Shown here piece after piece: positions 46,143 to 55,765 of a DNA stretch of 64,000 nt. A model generated the notes under the pieces. It had not been told where the DNA came from. It saw only the letters and a list, made by a program, of their open reading frames with translations, and ran no database searches. The stretch comes from Streptomyces varsoviensis (GTDB taxonomy: Bacteria > Actinomycetota > Actinomycetes > Streptomycetales > Streptomycetaceae): NCBI RefSeq assembly GCF_000718635.1, contig NZ_JOBF01000002.1, positions 186,001 to 250,000 on the forward strand, read 5' to 3'. Within the stretch, counting starts at the first letter, position 1, and every line of letters begins with the position of its first letter. The position numbers and the translations under genes are program-made.

Positions 46143-48563
46143 ATGTCGCAAGCCGCCATGTCGCTGGTCGGCACCCCGTTGAGCGTGTCGTTCTACGACA
46201 GCTATGTGCCTCAGATCCCGCCCGGGGAATACACCGTCCGCTCCCTCCACACCCTGGACGGAAAGAAGCTCGACCCCACCGATCAGACGTTCACCATCGC
46301 CGCGCCCCGGTTCCTGGTCGGCCAGGATCTGGTCGAGGCGGTGTATCCGGCGCAGGGAGCGCTGGGGGACTACCAGCTGGTGGCCCCGCACATCACCCTC
46401 AGCCGGGAGCTGCTGCCCTGGACGCGTCCGCTGACCGTGAGCGGCAGCGAACTGGGCGAGCCCTGGATGACGCTGCTGCTGCTGCGCGAGGAGGAGATCG
46501 TGCGCAGCGCCCCCGCGACGGCCAAGGAGGCGCTGCAGGCCACGGCGGAGGTCGCCGTGCCAGCGCTGGGGGACATCGGGACCGAGGCCGAGACGATCGC
46601 CTGCCAGATCATCGAGATCAGCGCGCAGACCTTCGACCGCATCGCCCCCCGGCGCCCGGAGCTGCCCTACCTGGTGCACGCCCGGGAGGTGGAGGAGAAG
46701 CTGCCGCACCATCTGGGGCTGTTCCGCGAGGACGGCGAGCGGATGCGCACGGGCAAGTTCGCGGTCGCCTTCACCTCCCGGCTGCCGCGGCTGAGCGGCC
46801 GCTACCAGGCCCACCTGGTGTCGCTGGAGGGCTGCGACAGCTACTTCACGGCCGCGGGCCGCCCCCCGCGGCTGCGGCTGATCTCGCTGTACTCCTGGTC
46901 CTTCGAACAGGTAACGGGCGACCGCAGCGGGTTCACCGCCCGGATGCGGCACCTGGCGGCGCCCGCCGCTCCCCGCGGCGAGCACGCCGCGGCCCTGGGA
47001 CTGCGCCTTGCGCCGCCGAGCCCGACGCCCTCCGGTGATCTGGGCCGGCACATCAGCGACCGCCTGGAGTGGGGCTACACCCCGATCAGCTACCACACCC
47101 TGGGATCCGAAGGCACTTTCGCCTGGTACCGGGGCCCATTCACCCCCGCCCCCGCGCTGAAGGCGCCGTGGGCGGATGCTACCGGCACGCTTCGGCATCT
47201 GGAGCGTCCCGACAGCGCGTTGATCTACCTCAAACGCTATGGCATCTATGACCTGAGCTACGCGGCCGCCTGGACGCTGGGCCGTCTGCTGGCCCTCTCC
47301 AGCGGCGATGTGTCGGCTCCTTTGCTGCGGGCCCGCAACGCGGCCTGGCGGGCCCTGCACCTGAGTGCGGCCGATGCCGCCAGCCCCTTCACCCGGTGCG
47401 CGCCGGCCACGGAAGAAGATCCAGCGCCCGCGCCGCTGAGCGGCCTGGAGCTGATGGACCACCTGATGGCCACCCACCTTCCCGACCTGCTGGCGAGCCT
47501 GCCCGCGCCACCGGGCGACGCCGACCGGCCCGTCCCGGCGGAGCCGGCCGTGGCTCCGGCGCCCTGTCACCAGCACGATGAGCAGCCCTGCCCACCACGC
47601 CCGGCCCTGTCGGCCGCCGTGCAGCAGGCTGCCGCTGACCCCGACATCCGCCACCGCATCCGCCGGGCCATCGCGCCCCACGTGCACGTCCCCGCCCCCA
47701 GCGGCGCCCCCGACGCCGCCCCGGAAGCCCCAGGAGCAGGAGCGGCCCAAGACGTCTACAGGGACGCGCCGTTCCTGTCCGCGGCCCACCTCGACGCCTG
47801 GACGCTGCTGTGCGCGGTGCCCTTCCACTACCTGGTGCCCGATGCCCGCGCCCTGCCCGAGGAGAGTCTGCGCTTCTTCTACCTCGATGCCGCCTGGCTC
47901 CAGGCCCTGGTCGACGGCGCCGTCAGCGTGGGGGTGGCCACCACCTTGGACAGCGTGATCACCGCCGCGCTGCGGGAGGCGGTGGCCGCCACCACCGACG
48001 TCCTGCCCTGCGGGATGCTGTTGCGCAGCCAGCTGACCCTCGACATCCCCAACCTCTTGATCACGGCGACCCACAAGGGCGAGCCGGTGACCACCTTCCG
48101 GCGGAACATGGGCAGCGGCGTGTGGCTGCTGCTGTTCGCCGACGTCCCCGACAAGGTCGTGTTCGCGGAGCCCTACCACGGCCTGCACTTCGGGCTGGAT
48201 GAGTCCGACGAGGGCGCTGCCGCTACCGCCCAGATCAACCTGCGGGCCCTGAAGGACGGCGACGCGGCGCACCGTGTCGGCACCAACCTGAGCCGGCAGC
48301 TCAAGGACGTCCAGCGGTTCCTGCGGCCGGTGCCCGACGGGACACCGGACGTGCTGTGCCTGCTGTCGGCCAAAGACGCGCCCAAGGCCCCCGCGCCGCC
48401 CGGCGAGGAGCCGGCAGCCGGCGGTCTGGTGGCCGCCCTGGCCCAGGCCCTGGCGGAGGCCGGCCAGTTCGACACCGCCCAGCGCCCTCTGCTCTCGCCG
48501 GCCGAGTTCGCCCTGCAGTGCATCGACGGCCCGCAGACGATGACCTTCAGCTACCCGAGGTGA
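46143..48563 (+). CDS. Unknown 806-aa protein of the DUF6603 operon
   Basis: Starts at ATG 46143 with GGAG 6 bases upstream; a GTG directly before it is also possible. No signal peptide or transmembrane helix. Notable segments: ELPYLVHAREVEEKLPHHLG, KFAVAFTSRLPRLSGRYQAH followed by LVSLEGCDSYF, then RLISLYSWSFEQVTGD and ERLEWGYTPIS-type sequence with FAWYRGPFTP. A Pro/Ala-rich linker (about 455-545) separates this from a helical C-terminal half (LDAWTLLCAVPFHYLVPDAR). I associate this protein type with DUF6603 genes in other actinomycetes, but no function is known. The stop is 7 bases before the next gene. Confidence 0.65.
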   Translation: MSQAAMSLVGTPLSVSFYDSYVPQIPPGEYTVRSLHTLDGKKLDPTDQTFTIAAPRFLVGQDLVEAVYPAQGALGDYQLVAPHITLSRELLPWTRPLTVSGSELGEPWMTLLLLREEEIVRSAPATAKEALQATAEVAVPALGDIGTEAETIACQIIEISAQTFDRIAPRRPELPYLVHAREVEEKLPHHLGLFREDGERMRTGKFAVAFTSRLPRLSGRYQAHLVSLEGCDSYFTAAGRPPRLRLISLYSWSFEQVTGDRSGFTARMRHLAAPAAPRGEHAAALGLRLAPPSPTPSGDLGRHISDRLEWGYTPISYHTLGSEGTFAWYRGPFTPAPALKAPWADATGTLRHLERPDSALIYLKRYGIYDLSYAAAWTLGRLLALSSGDVSAPLLRARNAAWRALHLSAADAASPFTRCAPATEEDPAPAPLSGLELMDHLMATHLPDLLASLPAPPGDADRPVPAEPAVAPAPCHQHDEQPCPPRPALSAAVQQAAADPDIRHRIRRAIAPHVHVPAPSGAPDAAPEAPGAGAAQDVYRDAPFLSAAHLDAWTLLCAVPFHYLVPDARALPEESLRFFYLDAAWLQALVDGAVSVGVATTLDSVITAALREAVAATTDVLPCGMLLRSQLTLDIPNLLITATHKGEPVTTFRRNMGSGVWLLLFADVPDKVVFAEPYHGLHFGLDESDEGAAATAQINLRALKDGDAAHRVGTNLSRQLKDVQRFLRPVPDGTPDVLCLLSAKDAPKAPAPPGEEPAAGGLVAALAQALAEAGQFDTAQRPLLSPAEFALQCIDGPQTMTFSYPR

Positions 48564-48570
48564 CTTCCCC

Positions 48571-51500
48571 ATGTCTTCCCAGCCTGTCCTGGTGCCCATC
48601 CAGGTCGACGCCCTTGTGGTGACCACCGATGCGCTGGCCGCGGGACACTTCAAACGCTGGCACCCCGACTTCCAAAACCTCCTCAACCACCAGGACCCCG
48701 AAGACGCCAGTCTGGTCGATTTCACCAGCCCGAAATGGCACTGCGGCATGTACCTGCACTGGCGGCTTCCGGAAAGCCTGTGCGAGGGCAAGCAGCAGCC
48801 GGACGGCTCACTGGCCTTCCCCAAGATCCCCAACAGGTGGCTCATCATCCGCACCAGCGGAAAAGACGCCGCCGCCCGCACCGTCAGCGGCGCCTGGGTC
48901 ATCGAAAGCGACTACCTCGACAGCCAGCACCCGAACCCGGTGGACGGCATGGACGAGGGCACCTCGCCCTACCTGCTGACCCGCATCGACGGCCGTGACA
49001 TCTCCCCGCCCCAAAGGGATTCCCTGGGCGCGCGCACCGTCGGCACCGACCCGAGCGCCTGGCAAGAGCGCAACCCCGACGGGGAGCTGTTCCTGGACAT
49101 CCTCGGCCCCGGCCTGCCGACCTTCTCCGCCTTCCAGCCCTACAACGAAAACGTCCTGTCCTTCCACGACAGCAGTATGGACTGGCCCAGCGACGACGTG
49201 CAGCATCCCGAAGAGAAGTGGACGCTGAGCTACTGCGTCCTGGGCTGGTATTCCAACGCCGCTTACGACCCCGCCCGCACCAAGAACGCCAAAGGCGCGC
49301 TCGAGGACCTGCGCTGGCAGCTGGAGCGGCCGGACGCGGCGGGGGCCGGCTCCGTCTACTACGGCACGGTCTTGGCGCTGAGCGGGTCGGGAGCCGGCGA
49401 GGCCGTCAACCGGCCGAGCTCCGGGAACGTGAACATCGCCATCGGCAGCAACATCGATGACGCGTGGACCGCGCTGCCTCCCACCGACGGCCCCGAGGCC
49501 GGGCCCGGCGAGCGCAGCACCGCCGGCGAACGCCGCCACCAGGCCCTGGCCGCCCTGCTGGCCGGCACCTGCGAATACCTCAACACGCCCGACGGGCCCG
49601 TCAAGACCGCCTTCGCCCAGCACGCCGCCGGGTTCGGCACCGCGCCGACCACCCCGCAGTGGTCCCTGACCGGCCCACCGACCCCGGGCCCGCCCCAGAC
49701 CCCGGACGCCCAGCCGCCCAGCTCCGAGGAGCTGGCCGACCTCAACCACCGGCAAGCACAGCTGCGGCAAGCGGACGCCGCACTGGCCCAGGCCCGCCAG
49801 CGCCTGGCCGACCTGTGGCGCCTGAGAGGCATCAGCGAACACGAGGGCCAGGCCGAGAAGGCCGAGGCTTTGAAGGCGGAGCTGCACCACGCCCTGGAGG
49901 AGGCCACCCGCCAGCGCGAGGCCACCGCCACGCTGCGCCAAGACCTCGCCCGCCAGCACGCCAGCGTGCAAGCGGCCGCCCAGGCCGCCGGTCTGTCGCT
50001 CGCCTCGTCCCCCGCGGCCCCCTTCGAGCGCCCCCAAGACCCCACCATCCTCCTGCAGGGCCCCGGCATCGACCAGCCCCTGACCCCCGACGGCCCGCTG
50101 GCCTGCCGCCTGCCTGACGAGGTGCTCCCCGATCTGCCCGGCCTGCCCGCCCCCGACCGCGTCGATCCCCCCTACACCGACCTTTTGCCTCAGCACCTGC
50201 GCAGCCTCGCCGCCAAGGCCTTCGCCGAGTTCACCGCCCTCGACCAGGCCGCCCACCACCCCGTCCCCGGCCAGGACGCCGACAGCCTCCTGCAGCACCT
50301 GCTGAGCGCCCCCGAGCACACCTCCACCGCCCAAGCCCTCTCCCCCCACACCCGGGCCTGGAAACCGCCCTGGTTCCCCCTGCTGCTGGAATGGAAAGGC
50401 CGCTGCGCCCCCATCCCCTTCAGCTCGGCCGAGCACAAGCCGCTGTGGAGCTTCAACGGCACCAATTACGCCTGGAACGGCAGCGGCGACCACACCCCCG
50501 GCACCCTCGGCGGGCGCCTGCCCCTGACTCCCCTGCCCGGATTCGTCGCCTCCCGCAAGGCCGACCACATCGCCCGCAATCGGCCCGAGGACATCACGCC
50601 CGCCTACCGACGCTTTTCCGACACCGCCAACCGCTGCGACATGCTCTCCCAGAGCCTGCAGGGCCTCAATGCCTGGTTCCTCCAGCGCAGCCCCATGCCC
50701 TACTACCTGCCCTCACCCGACACCACCGACGACACCGACCGGGCCGTCGCCCAGCATCTGACCGAGACCACGCCCGGCACCTCCACCGCCCGTACGGTGC
50801 GCCTGCCCCAGCCCGCGGCCGACCCCGCCCACCCCGGCTTCCAGCCGGTGCGGGCCGGCCAGATCTACCTGGAGGAAGTCACCCTCATCGACCGCTTCGG
50901 CCAGACCACCTCCCTCATGCTGGACCAGACGAAGGTCTACACCAACAGCCCGCCCGCCCCGGACAAGATCGCCAAGGACATGACGTCCTTCCGCAGCAAA
51001 GTCGTCCAGCTGCCCCCGCGCCTGCTCCACCCGGCCCGCCTGCGCCTCGATGCCGTCGACCCCGACGACGACCGCAACCTCGCCCCCGACATCCCCGACA
51101 CCCCGCCCACCCTCGCCGGCTGGATCCTGCCCAACCGCCTCGACCACTCCCTGGTCCTGTACACCGGCACGGGCATGCCGTTGAGCGAATACCGCCGCGG
51201 CGCCGACCCCGCCCAGGCCGCCCACCTGACCCTGCCCCTGCCCGCCGGCCGCACCCTCGACACCAACACCACCCTGGACAAAGTCCACGCCTACCTCGAC
51301 GGCCTGAGCACCACCGCCCTCGAAGACCTGATCACCCTCATCGACGCCGGACTGACCACCACCGCCCGCACCGACCAGGACACCGCCGCCCTCGCCCTCC
51401 TGGCTGGCCGCCCCCTCGCCCTGCTCCGCCTGCGCCTGGCCATCGAACTCGACGGCCCCCCGCCCACCCCCGCGGTCCCCGGCACCACCCCCACCGACAC

Positions 51501-52074
51501 CCTCACCACCCAGTGGCCGCTGCGCCTTGGCGCCGCCGACCTGACCGAAGACGGCCTCATCGGCTACTTCCTCGACGACCACTACGACCAACTGCGCACC
51601 CCCCACCCGGTCCCCGCCGAGTGCGCGGTCCTCAAGCATCTGCCTGCCGGCGATCCGGACCTGACCGTGCCCTGCGCCGCCAGTCCGCTGCCCGCGACCA
51701 CCGGCCGCTACGTCACCGTCCTGATCGACCCCTGGCAAAAACTCCACGCCGTCACCGACATCCTGCCGACGCAGTCCTACCGCATCCCCGAACCCGCCGT
51801 GCGCACCGGCCTGGACGCCCTGAGCATCCCCTTCTCCACCGACCCCCTGCTCACCCCGCCCGACCCCGACCAGAACACCATCTACATGCCCAAGCCCAGC
51901 GCCTTCACCGGCCAGTGGCAATGGGCCCAACGCGCCTCCGCCACCCAGTGGAGCAGCCGGCCCAACCTCACACCCCCCACCGCCGACGCCGTCTTCCCGC
52001 CCGACCCCGCCCAGGCCCGGGCCGGCTTCCTGCAGCTCCTGGAAGCCTTCACCCGCCACACACCCCCCTCCTGA
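48571..52074 (+). CDS. Unknown 1167-aa protein of the DUF6603 operon
   Basis: The largest protein in the window. N-terminal block: VPIQVDALVVTTDALAAGHF, FTSPKWHCGMYLHWRLPESL and PKIPNRWLIIRTSG, a combination seen in large uncharacterised bacterial proteins next to DUF6603. A coiled coil of about 90 residues (NHRQAQLRQADAALAQARQR onward, about 390-475) is flanked by Pro-rich linkers. The C-terminal half contains YLEEVTLIDRFGQTTSL and LPPRLLHPARLRLDAVDPDD, LAGWILPNRLDHSLVLYTG. No export signal. Its size, coiled coil and beta-rich segments suggest a structural part of a complex; this is inference. Confidence 0.65.
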   Translation: MSSQPVLVPIQVDALVVTTDALAAGHFKRWHPDFQNLLNHQDPEDASLVDFTSPKWHCGMYLHWRLPESLCEGKQQPDGSLAFPKIPNRWLIIRTSGKDAAARTVSGAWVIESDYLDSQHPNPVDGMDEGTSPYLLTRIDGRDISPPQRDSLGARTVGTDPSAWQERNPDGELFLDILGPGLPTFSAFQPYNENVLSFHDSSMDWPSDDVQHPEEKWTLSYCVLGWYSNAAYDPARTKNAKGALEDLRWQLERPDAAGAGSVYYGTVLALSGSGAGEAVNRPSSGNVNIAIGSNIDDAWTALPPTDGPEAGPGERSTAGERRHQALAALLAGTCEYLNTPDGPVKTAFAQHAAGFGTAPTTPQWSLTGPPTPGPPQTPDAQPPSSEELADLNHRQAQLRQADAALAQARQRLADLWRLRGISEHEGQAEKAEALKAELHHALEEATRQREATATLRQDLARQHASVQAAAQAAGLSLASSPAAPFERPQDPTILLQGPGIDQPLTPDGPLACRLPDEVLPDLPGLPAPDRVDPPYTDLLPQHLRSLAAKAFAEFTALDQAAHHPVPGQDADSLLQHLLSAPEHTSTAQALSPHTRAWKPPWFPLLLEWKGRCAPIPFSSAEHKPLWSFNGTNYAWNGSGDHTPGTLGGRLPLTPLPGFVASRKADHIARNRPEDITPAYRRFSDTANRCDMLSQSLQGLNAWFLQRSPMPYYLPSPDTTDDTDRAVAQHLTETTPGTSTARTVRLPQPAADPAHPGFQPVRAGQIYLEEVTLIDRFGQTTSLMLDQTKVYTNSPPAPDKIAKDMTSFRSKVVQLPPRLLHPARLRLDAVDPDDDRNLAPDIPDTPPTLAGWILPNRLDHSLVLYTGTGMPLSEYRRGADPAQAAHLTLPLPAGRTLDTNTTLDKVHAYLDGLSTTALEDLITLIDAGLTTTARTDQDTAALALLAGRPLALLRLRLAIELDGPPPTPAVPGTTPTDTLTTQWPLRLGAADLTEDGLIGYFLDDHYDQLRTPHPVPAECAVLKHLPAGDPDLTVPCAASPLPATTGRYVTVLIDPWQKLHAVTDILPTQSYRIPEPAVRTGLDALSIPFSTDPLLTPPDPDQNTIYMPKPSAFTGQWQWAQRASATQWSSRPNLTPPTADAVFPPDPAQARAGFLQLLEAFTRHTPPS

Positions 52075-52111
52075 CCCCAGCACAGCACCCCGCCCAGGAC
52101 AGAAGGCCGAC

Positions 52112-53305
52112 ATGTACACACTCGTTCAGTCCGACTCGGGTTTCAGCATCGGTGTCATCACCACCCCCAACCCGCTCCAGGCCAATGGGGCCACCGGCCT
52201 GGGCATCGGCGACATCGAAATCCGCATCGCGCCCCTCACCCCCACTGCCCAGTGCGACAGCGTCCGCATCACCATCCCCTGCGGAAGCACCCCGGAGGAC
52301 CTGACCGAACGCGGCGGGAAGGACGACTTCCAGCGCAGCGTCAGCCTGCTGCACAGCAACACACGCTGGACAGCGAGCCCCCCGGTCCTGAGCCCGGACA
52401 CGAAGACGAGCAGCTTCACCGTCCACCCGGACAAGGACAAGGACAAGACCCTCACCGCGGCCGACCCACTGTGCATCAAACTCTCCAAGGTCCAGATCAA
52501 CAAAATGGTCGGCACTACCTGGGTCGAGGTCGCCATCAACAAGGACGCCGCCGTGCGCCGGCAGGTGACCAAGGCGCCCCCCGGATTCGAGTTCCACAGC
52601 CTGGAGGCCAAACCCCAACTTGTCGACAACGGCAAGTCCACCCGCCTGAGCTGGCACCTGAACAAGCCGGCCAAACTCGAACTGAACTGGGTCGGCTTCG
52701 ACGAGCAGGGCTACGCCCACGAAAGCATCCGCACCATCACCGACGGCTCCCAGGGCATCGTCCTCACCGCCGACACCGAAGCCCTGCACAACCACTCGTT
52801 CTTCCGGCTCACTGCCGAAGTCGGCGACAGCGCAGGCAACAACAAGGTCCACTGCTCCCTGAGCACCATGGTCTTCGTCAACCGCGGCACCTTCCAGACC
52901 GGCCCGCTCATCGTCACCGGCACCACAAAAGTCATGGGCCAGGCCCAACTGCTCGCAGGCAGCGTCAAGGCGACCGGAACGGACCCCAACGCACGCAAGA
53001 CCTACACCCCTGACACTGACGGCATCGTCTGCGCCAGCCTCACCGGCAACGGAAAACCCGCACAGATCACCTTCATCGTCAGCGATGCCCCCTCGGACAA
53101 GACGATGACGGACCCCAATGACCCGCCAGGTACGCCCCTGGAAGCCCGCCGCGTCACCCTCACCAGCGCCGGAGACTGGAACTACACCGAATTCTTCGTC
53201 GCGGCAGGAAACTACTTCACCATCGGCGGCGTATCGGAGAAGGGTTCAGGAATCAGCATCCGGTGGATCCCCCTGGGCGCCGGCACCATCACTCCCTCCG
53301 GTTGA
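52112..53305 (+). CDS. Unknown 397-aa beta-rich protein of the DUF6603 operon
   Basis: No signal peptide. The N-terminal part (TTPNPLQANGATGLGIGDIE, CDSVRITIPCGS) and the middle (AKPQLVDNGKSTRLSWHLNK, FRLTAEVGDSAGN) look like successive Ig-like beta sandwiches. The last 120 residues (TDGIVCASLTGNGKPAQITF, AAGNYFTIGGVSEKGSGISI) could be a receptor- or sugar-binding-like sandwich. The gene follows the 1167-aa gene by 37 bases with AGAAGG before the ATG. Function unknown. Confidence 0.65.
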   Translation: MYTLVQSDSGFSIGVITTPNPLQANGATGLGIGDIEIRIAPLTPTAQCDSVRITIPCGSTPEDLTERGGKDDFQRSVSLLHSNTRWTASPPVLSPDTKTSSFTVHPDKDKDKTLTAADPLCIKLSKVQINKMVGTTWVEVAINKDAAVRRQVTKAPPGFEFHSLEAKPQLVDNGKSTRLSWHLNKPAKLELNWVGFDEQGYAHESIRTITDGSQGIVLTADTEALHNHSFFRLTAEVGDSAGNNKVHCSLSTMVFVNRGTFQTGPLIVTGTTKVMGQAQLLAGSVKATGTDPNARKTYTPDTDGIVCASLTGNGKPAQITFIVSDAPSDKTMTDPNDPPGTPLEARRVTLTSAGDWNYTEFFVAAGNYFTIGGVSEKGSGISIRWIPLGAGTITPSG

Positions 53306-53709
53306 CGCTTCACCGGCCGACCTCGCACGGCAACACACCCCGGCAGCCGCCGAAAGCAGCCCCGCAGCCAGCTCGCGCGGCGCTTGCAAGCCACCCACCC
53401 GGGCAGCAAGCCCGCCGCTCGGCACCTGCCAGCCCGTAGAAACAAACAGCAAACCAGGAGCCTGCAGGCCAGCCCCCGCAACCGGGCATCCCCGAACCCA
53501 GCCCACCAGCTGTGCCGCCCGCTTCCAGAAGGCTGGCGTGCTCGTCAGCACAGGCGGCGGCCCCCAACTCCAGACCCGTCACCGCAGCGCCCGGCCCGGC
53601 CCACCCGAAAGCCGGCAATGCCATCCGCAGACATCTCCCACTCAGGCTCTCCAGGCCCGCGCCGAACGCACGCACCCGCATTCGTGTCCGCCCCAGAAAG
53701 GGATTCGCT
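53306..53709. other. 404-base gap inside the DUF6603 operon
   Basis: Frames are open on both strands, but none has a sensible start, ribosome site or family; composition is Pro/Ala/Arg/Gln-rich in every frame. The end has AGAAAGGG before the 245-aa gene. It may hold an internal promoter for the last two genes, or a deleted gene. Confidence 0.35.
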
Positions 53710-54447
53710 ATGACCATCTCAGGACCCGAGGGCCTCTCCGATGTCTGCGCCGCCTTCTACCTCGCCAACCCCACCGACACCGCGCCCGCGCAAGACGCCG
53801 AACTCGGAAAAGCCTTCTTCCTCACCACAAAAAACACCGCTTACATCCGCTCCCTGAAAAACACCGCATCCCCCACCTGGGACTCCAGCCACTACGGCCC
53901 GAAGGACCGCCCCATCAAGACACTCTGGGTCGGCTACGGCGACTACCTGGCACCGAGTAAGACCACGCTCGCCGCCATCGTGAAGAAAGACCTGCCCTAC
54001 TTCATCCAGAGCAGCACTACCGGACGCACGGTCCTGGCCCCCAACAAGAACGCCAAACCCTACGACCCGCAGGACGAGAAGAACAAGAACGCCTGGTACC
54101 GGCTCCAGCCCCGCCCCGACCAGCCGCTCAGCGGCCTGCTCCCCGACCTGCCCGCAGCAGCACAGCAGTTCACCGCGGCCACCGCCCTCGTCGAACCCAG
54201 CCGCGCCCTCGCCGTCGTCTTCGACGGCAACAAGTACTGGCTCACCGACACCGACACCGGCACCAGCTCCCTGTCCGCGGACCCCAAGACCCTCACCGTC
54301 GACGTCCGCGCCGCCGTGGCCATCGACAGCAAGACCATCCTGCTCCTCGATGCCGCCCACACCTGGTACACCGTCACCCCCCACGCCGAAGAGGACGAAC
54401 AGACCGGCGCCATCGACTGGGACACCTTCCAGCTCAAGAACAGCTAA
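53710..54447 (+). CDS. Unknown 245-aa protein of the DUF6603 operon
   Basis: Begins MTISGPEGLSDVCAAFYLAN and contains ELGKAFFLTTKNTAYIRSLK, then ALAVVFDGNKYWLTDTDTG and a C-terminal LLDAAHTWYTVTPH. The repeated strand pattern ending in W/Y resembles short beta-propeller or lectin-like blades. No Cys motif and no signal peptide. AAAGGG lies 9 bases before the ATG, and the next gene starts 10 bases after its stop. Function unknown. Confidence 0.6.
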   Translation: MTISGPEGLSDVCAAFYLANPTDTAPAQDAELGKAFFLTTKNTAYIRSLKNTASPTWDSSHYGPKDRPIKTLWVGYGDYLAPSKTTLAAIVKKDLPYFIQSSTTGRTVLAPNKNAKPYDPQDEKNKNAWYRLQPRPDQPLSGLLPDLPAAAQQFTAATALVEPSRALAVVFDGNKYWLTDTDTGTSSLSADPKTLTVDVRAAVAIDSKTILLLDAAHTWYTVTPHAEEDEQTGAIDWDTFQLKNS

Positions 54448-54457
54448 GGAAACCGCC

Positions 54458-55507
54458 ATGAGCAAGCTCACCCTGTACACCCCCTCGCCGTTCCGCATCC
54501 GCACCATCGACACCAGCACGAATGCCCTGTTCTGGCACACCAGCAGCACAGGGGGCAGGGTGCCGTCCGACGCACGCCTCCTGCTGGATGCTCCCCGGTC
54601 GCTGGTCTACCGCACCACCGGCTCCTCCAACGTCGATGAGTTCGATGTCAGCAACCCCAAGAGCCCCACCGTGACCCAGCTGAGGACGAACAAGGGGGTG
54701 GACCTGATGTGTGCGGCTCTCGCCGGCGGCTTCGGCCAGCCCTCCCACGTCGACCAGCGCCTGTACTGCGGAGGCAGCGACGGGTTCATCTACACCTTCC
54801 CCCTGGACTCCAGCGGCAAGACCCGCAAAACCACCTCCGACCCCGCCCCCTACGAAGTCCTCGAAGCCCACCACAGGCCCATCATCGACCTCGCCATCAC
54901 CTCCGACGGCACCCACGCCTTCGCCCTCATCCAAACCATCGACGGCAAAGCCTCCGCCGTCACCAAAGACCTCAAACCCATGCCCCACAACCCCCAACCC
55001 CACTACTTCGCCGACCGCCCCCAATGGGACACCATCCCCACCCCCCGCCACATCAACCTCACCCCCGACGAAAACCACATCATCGTCACCGGCGACGAGC
55101 AGTCACAAAAATGCACCATCATCGACCCAACGAAAACCGAATCACGTGAATACTCGCTCCGTTACCCTGTCGGGAAGGGTGGAACACTGCACCTTGACAA
55201 CTATGCCGCATACTTTTCTTTCATGGGCATGTTCCATAACATCGCCCTCGCTGACGGTCTGGCGAACCGAGGTTTCGATGCGAACACCCCGGCCGAAAGC
55301 AATTTCGTCGCGGCCGGGGCAGGGCACATTTTGTACACTAAGCCCTCCACCACGGACGTGTCGGGCTGGCCATTTTTGTATTGCCGCCTCGCTAATTTTC
55401 GCGGGGGTGGAGAAGTCGATATCCTCTGGAGCGGCAACAAATGGCTGCCTGGCGACCATTGCGAAGACATGTTCGACGGAATCGGCTTGCTTGCCGAAGG
55501 TGGCTGA
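54458..55507 (+). CDS. Unknown 349-aa beta-propeller-like protein, last gene of the DUF6603 operon
   Basis: Starts MSKLTLYTPSPFRIRTIDTS after AAGGA. The strand pattern with YRTTGSSNVDEFDVSN, YCGGSDGFIYTFPLDSSG, IIDLAITSDGTHAFALIQT and LTPDENHIIVTGDEQS is that of WD40/YVTN-type propeller blades. The final third (from about codon 230) is distinctly less GC-rich than its neighbours. No signal peptide. Could be a scaffold or sensor of the complex encoded by the operon. Confidence 0.65.
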   Translation: MSKLTLYTPSPFRIRTIDTSTNALFWHTSSTGGRVPSDARLLLDAPRSLVYRTTGSSNVDEFDVSNPKSPTVTQLRTNKGVDLMCAALAGGFGQPSHVDQRLYCGGSDGFIYTFPLDSSGKTRKTTSDPAPYEVLEAHHRPIIDLAITSDGTHAFALIQTIDGKASAVTKDLKPMPHNPQPHYFADRPQWDTIPTPRHINLTPDENHIIVTGDEQSQKCTIIDPTKTESREYSLRYPVGKGGTLHLDNYAAYFSFMGMFHNIALADGLANRGFDANTPAESNFVAAGAGHILYTKPSTTDVSGWPFLYCRLANFRGGGEVDILWSGNKWLPGDHCEDMFDGIGLLAEGG

Positions 55508-55765
55508 GGTGTCGACGGTGTCCGTCGTCGGGTTGCTTGTTGATTACGGCAGAGACGCGGTTGCGAATTGCGCGTAATCAAATCTTGCGGATACACGCAG
55601 CAGGCCTGTGTTTCAGCATCGGCAAGATCTGCACCCAGCCGTTTGTCGAGTGCGAAGATGCTCAGATCTGGGCCTTCGGCCAGGTAGGTAGACGGAACTC
55701 CTGACGGAAATACCTTCAGGCATCGACGGCAGACGAGTGCCACAACCGAGAGTGAGGAACGCTCC

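Noticed and set aside
43327..48902. Very long open frames on the minus strand (732 and 1013 codons) opposite the DUF6603 operon
   Set aside because: They are rich in His, Arg and Gln with no family features and mirror the codon bias of the plus-strand genes; typical shadows in high-GC DNA.
48808..52119. Minus-strand frames of 586 and 468 codons with Gly-rich products
   Set aside because: Antisense shadows of the 1167-aa gene. The Gly/Val-rich composition comes from reverse reading of Pro/Ala/Asp codons.
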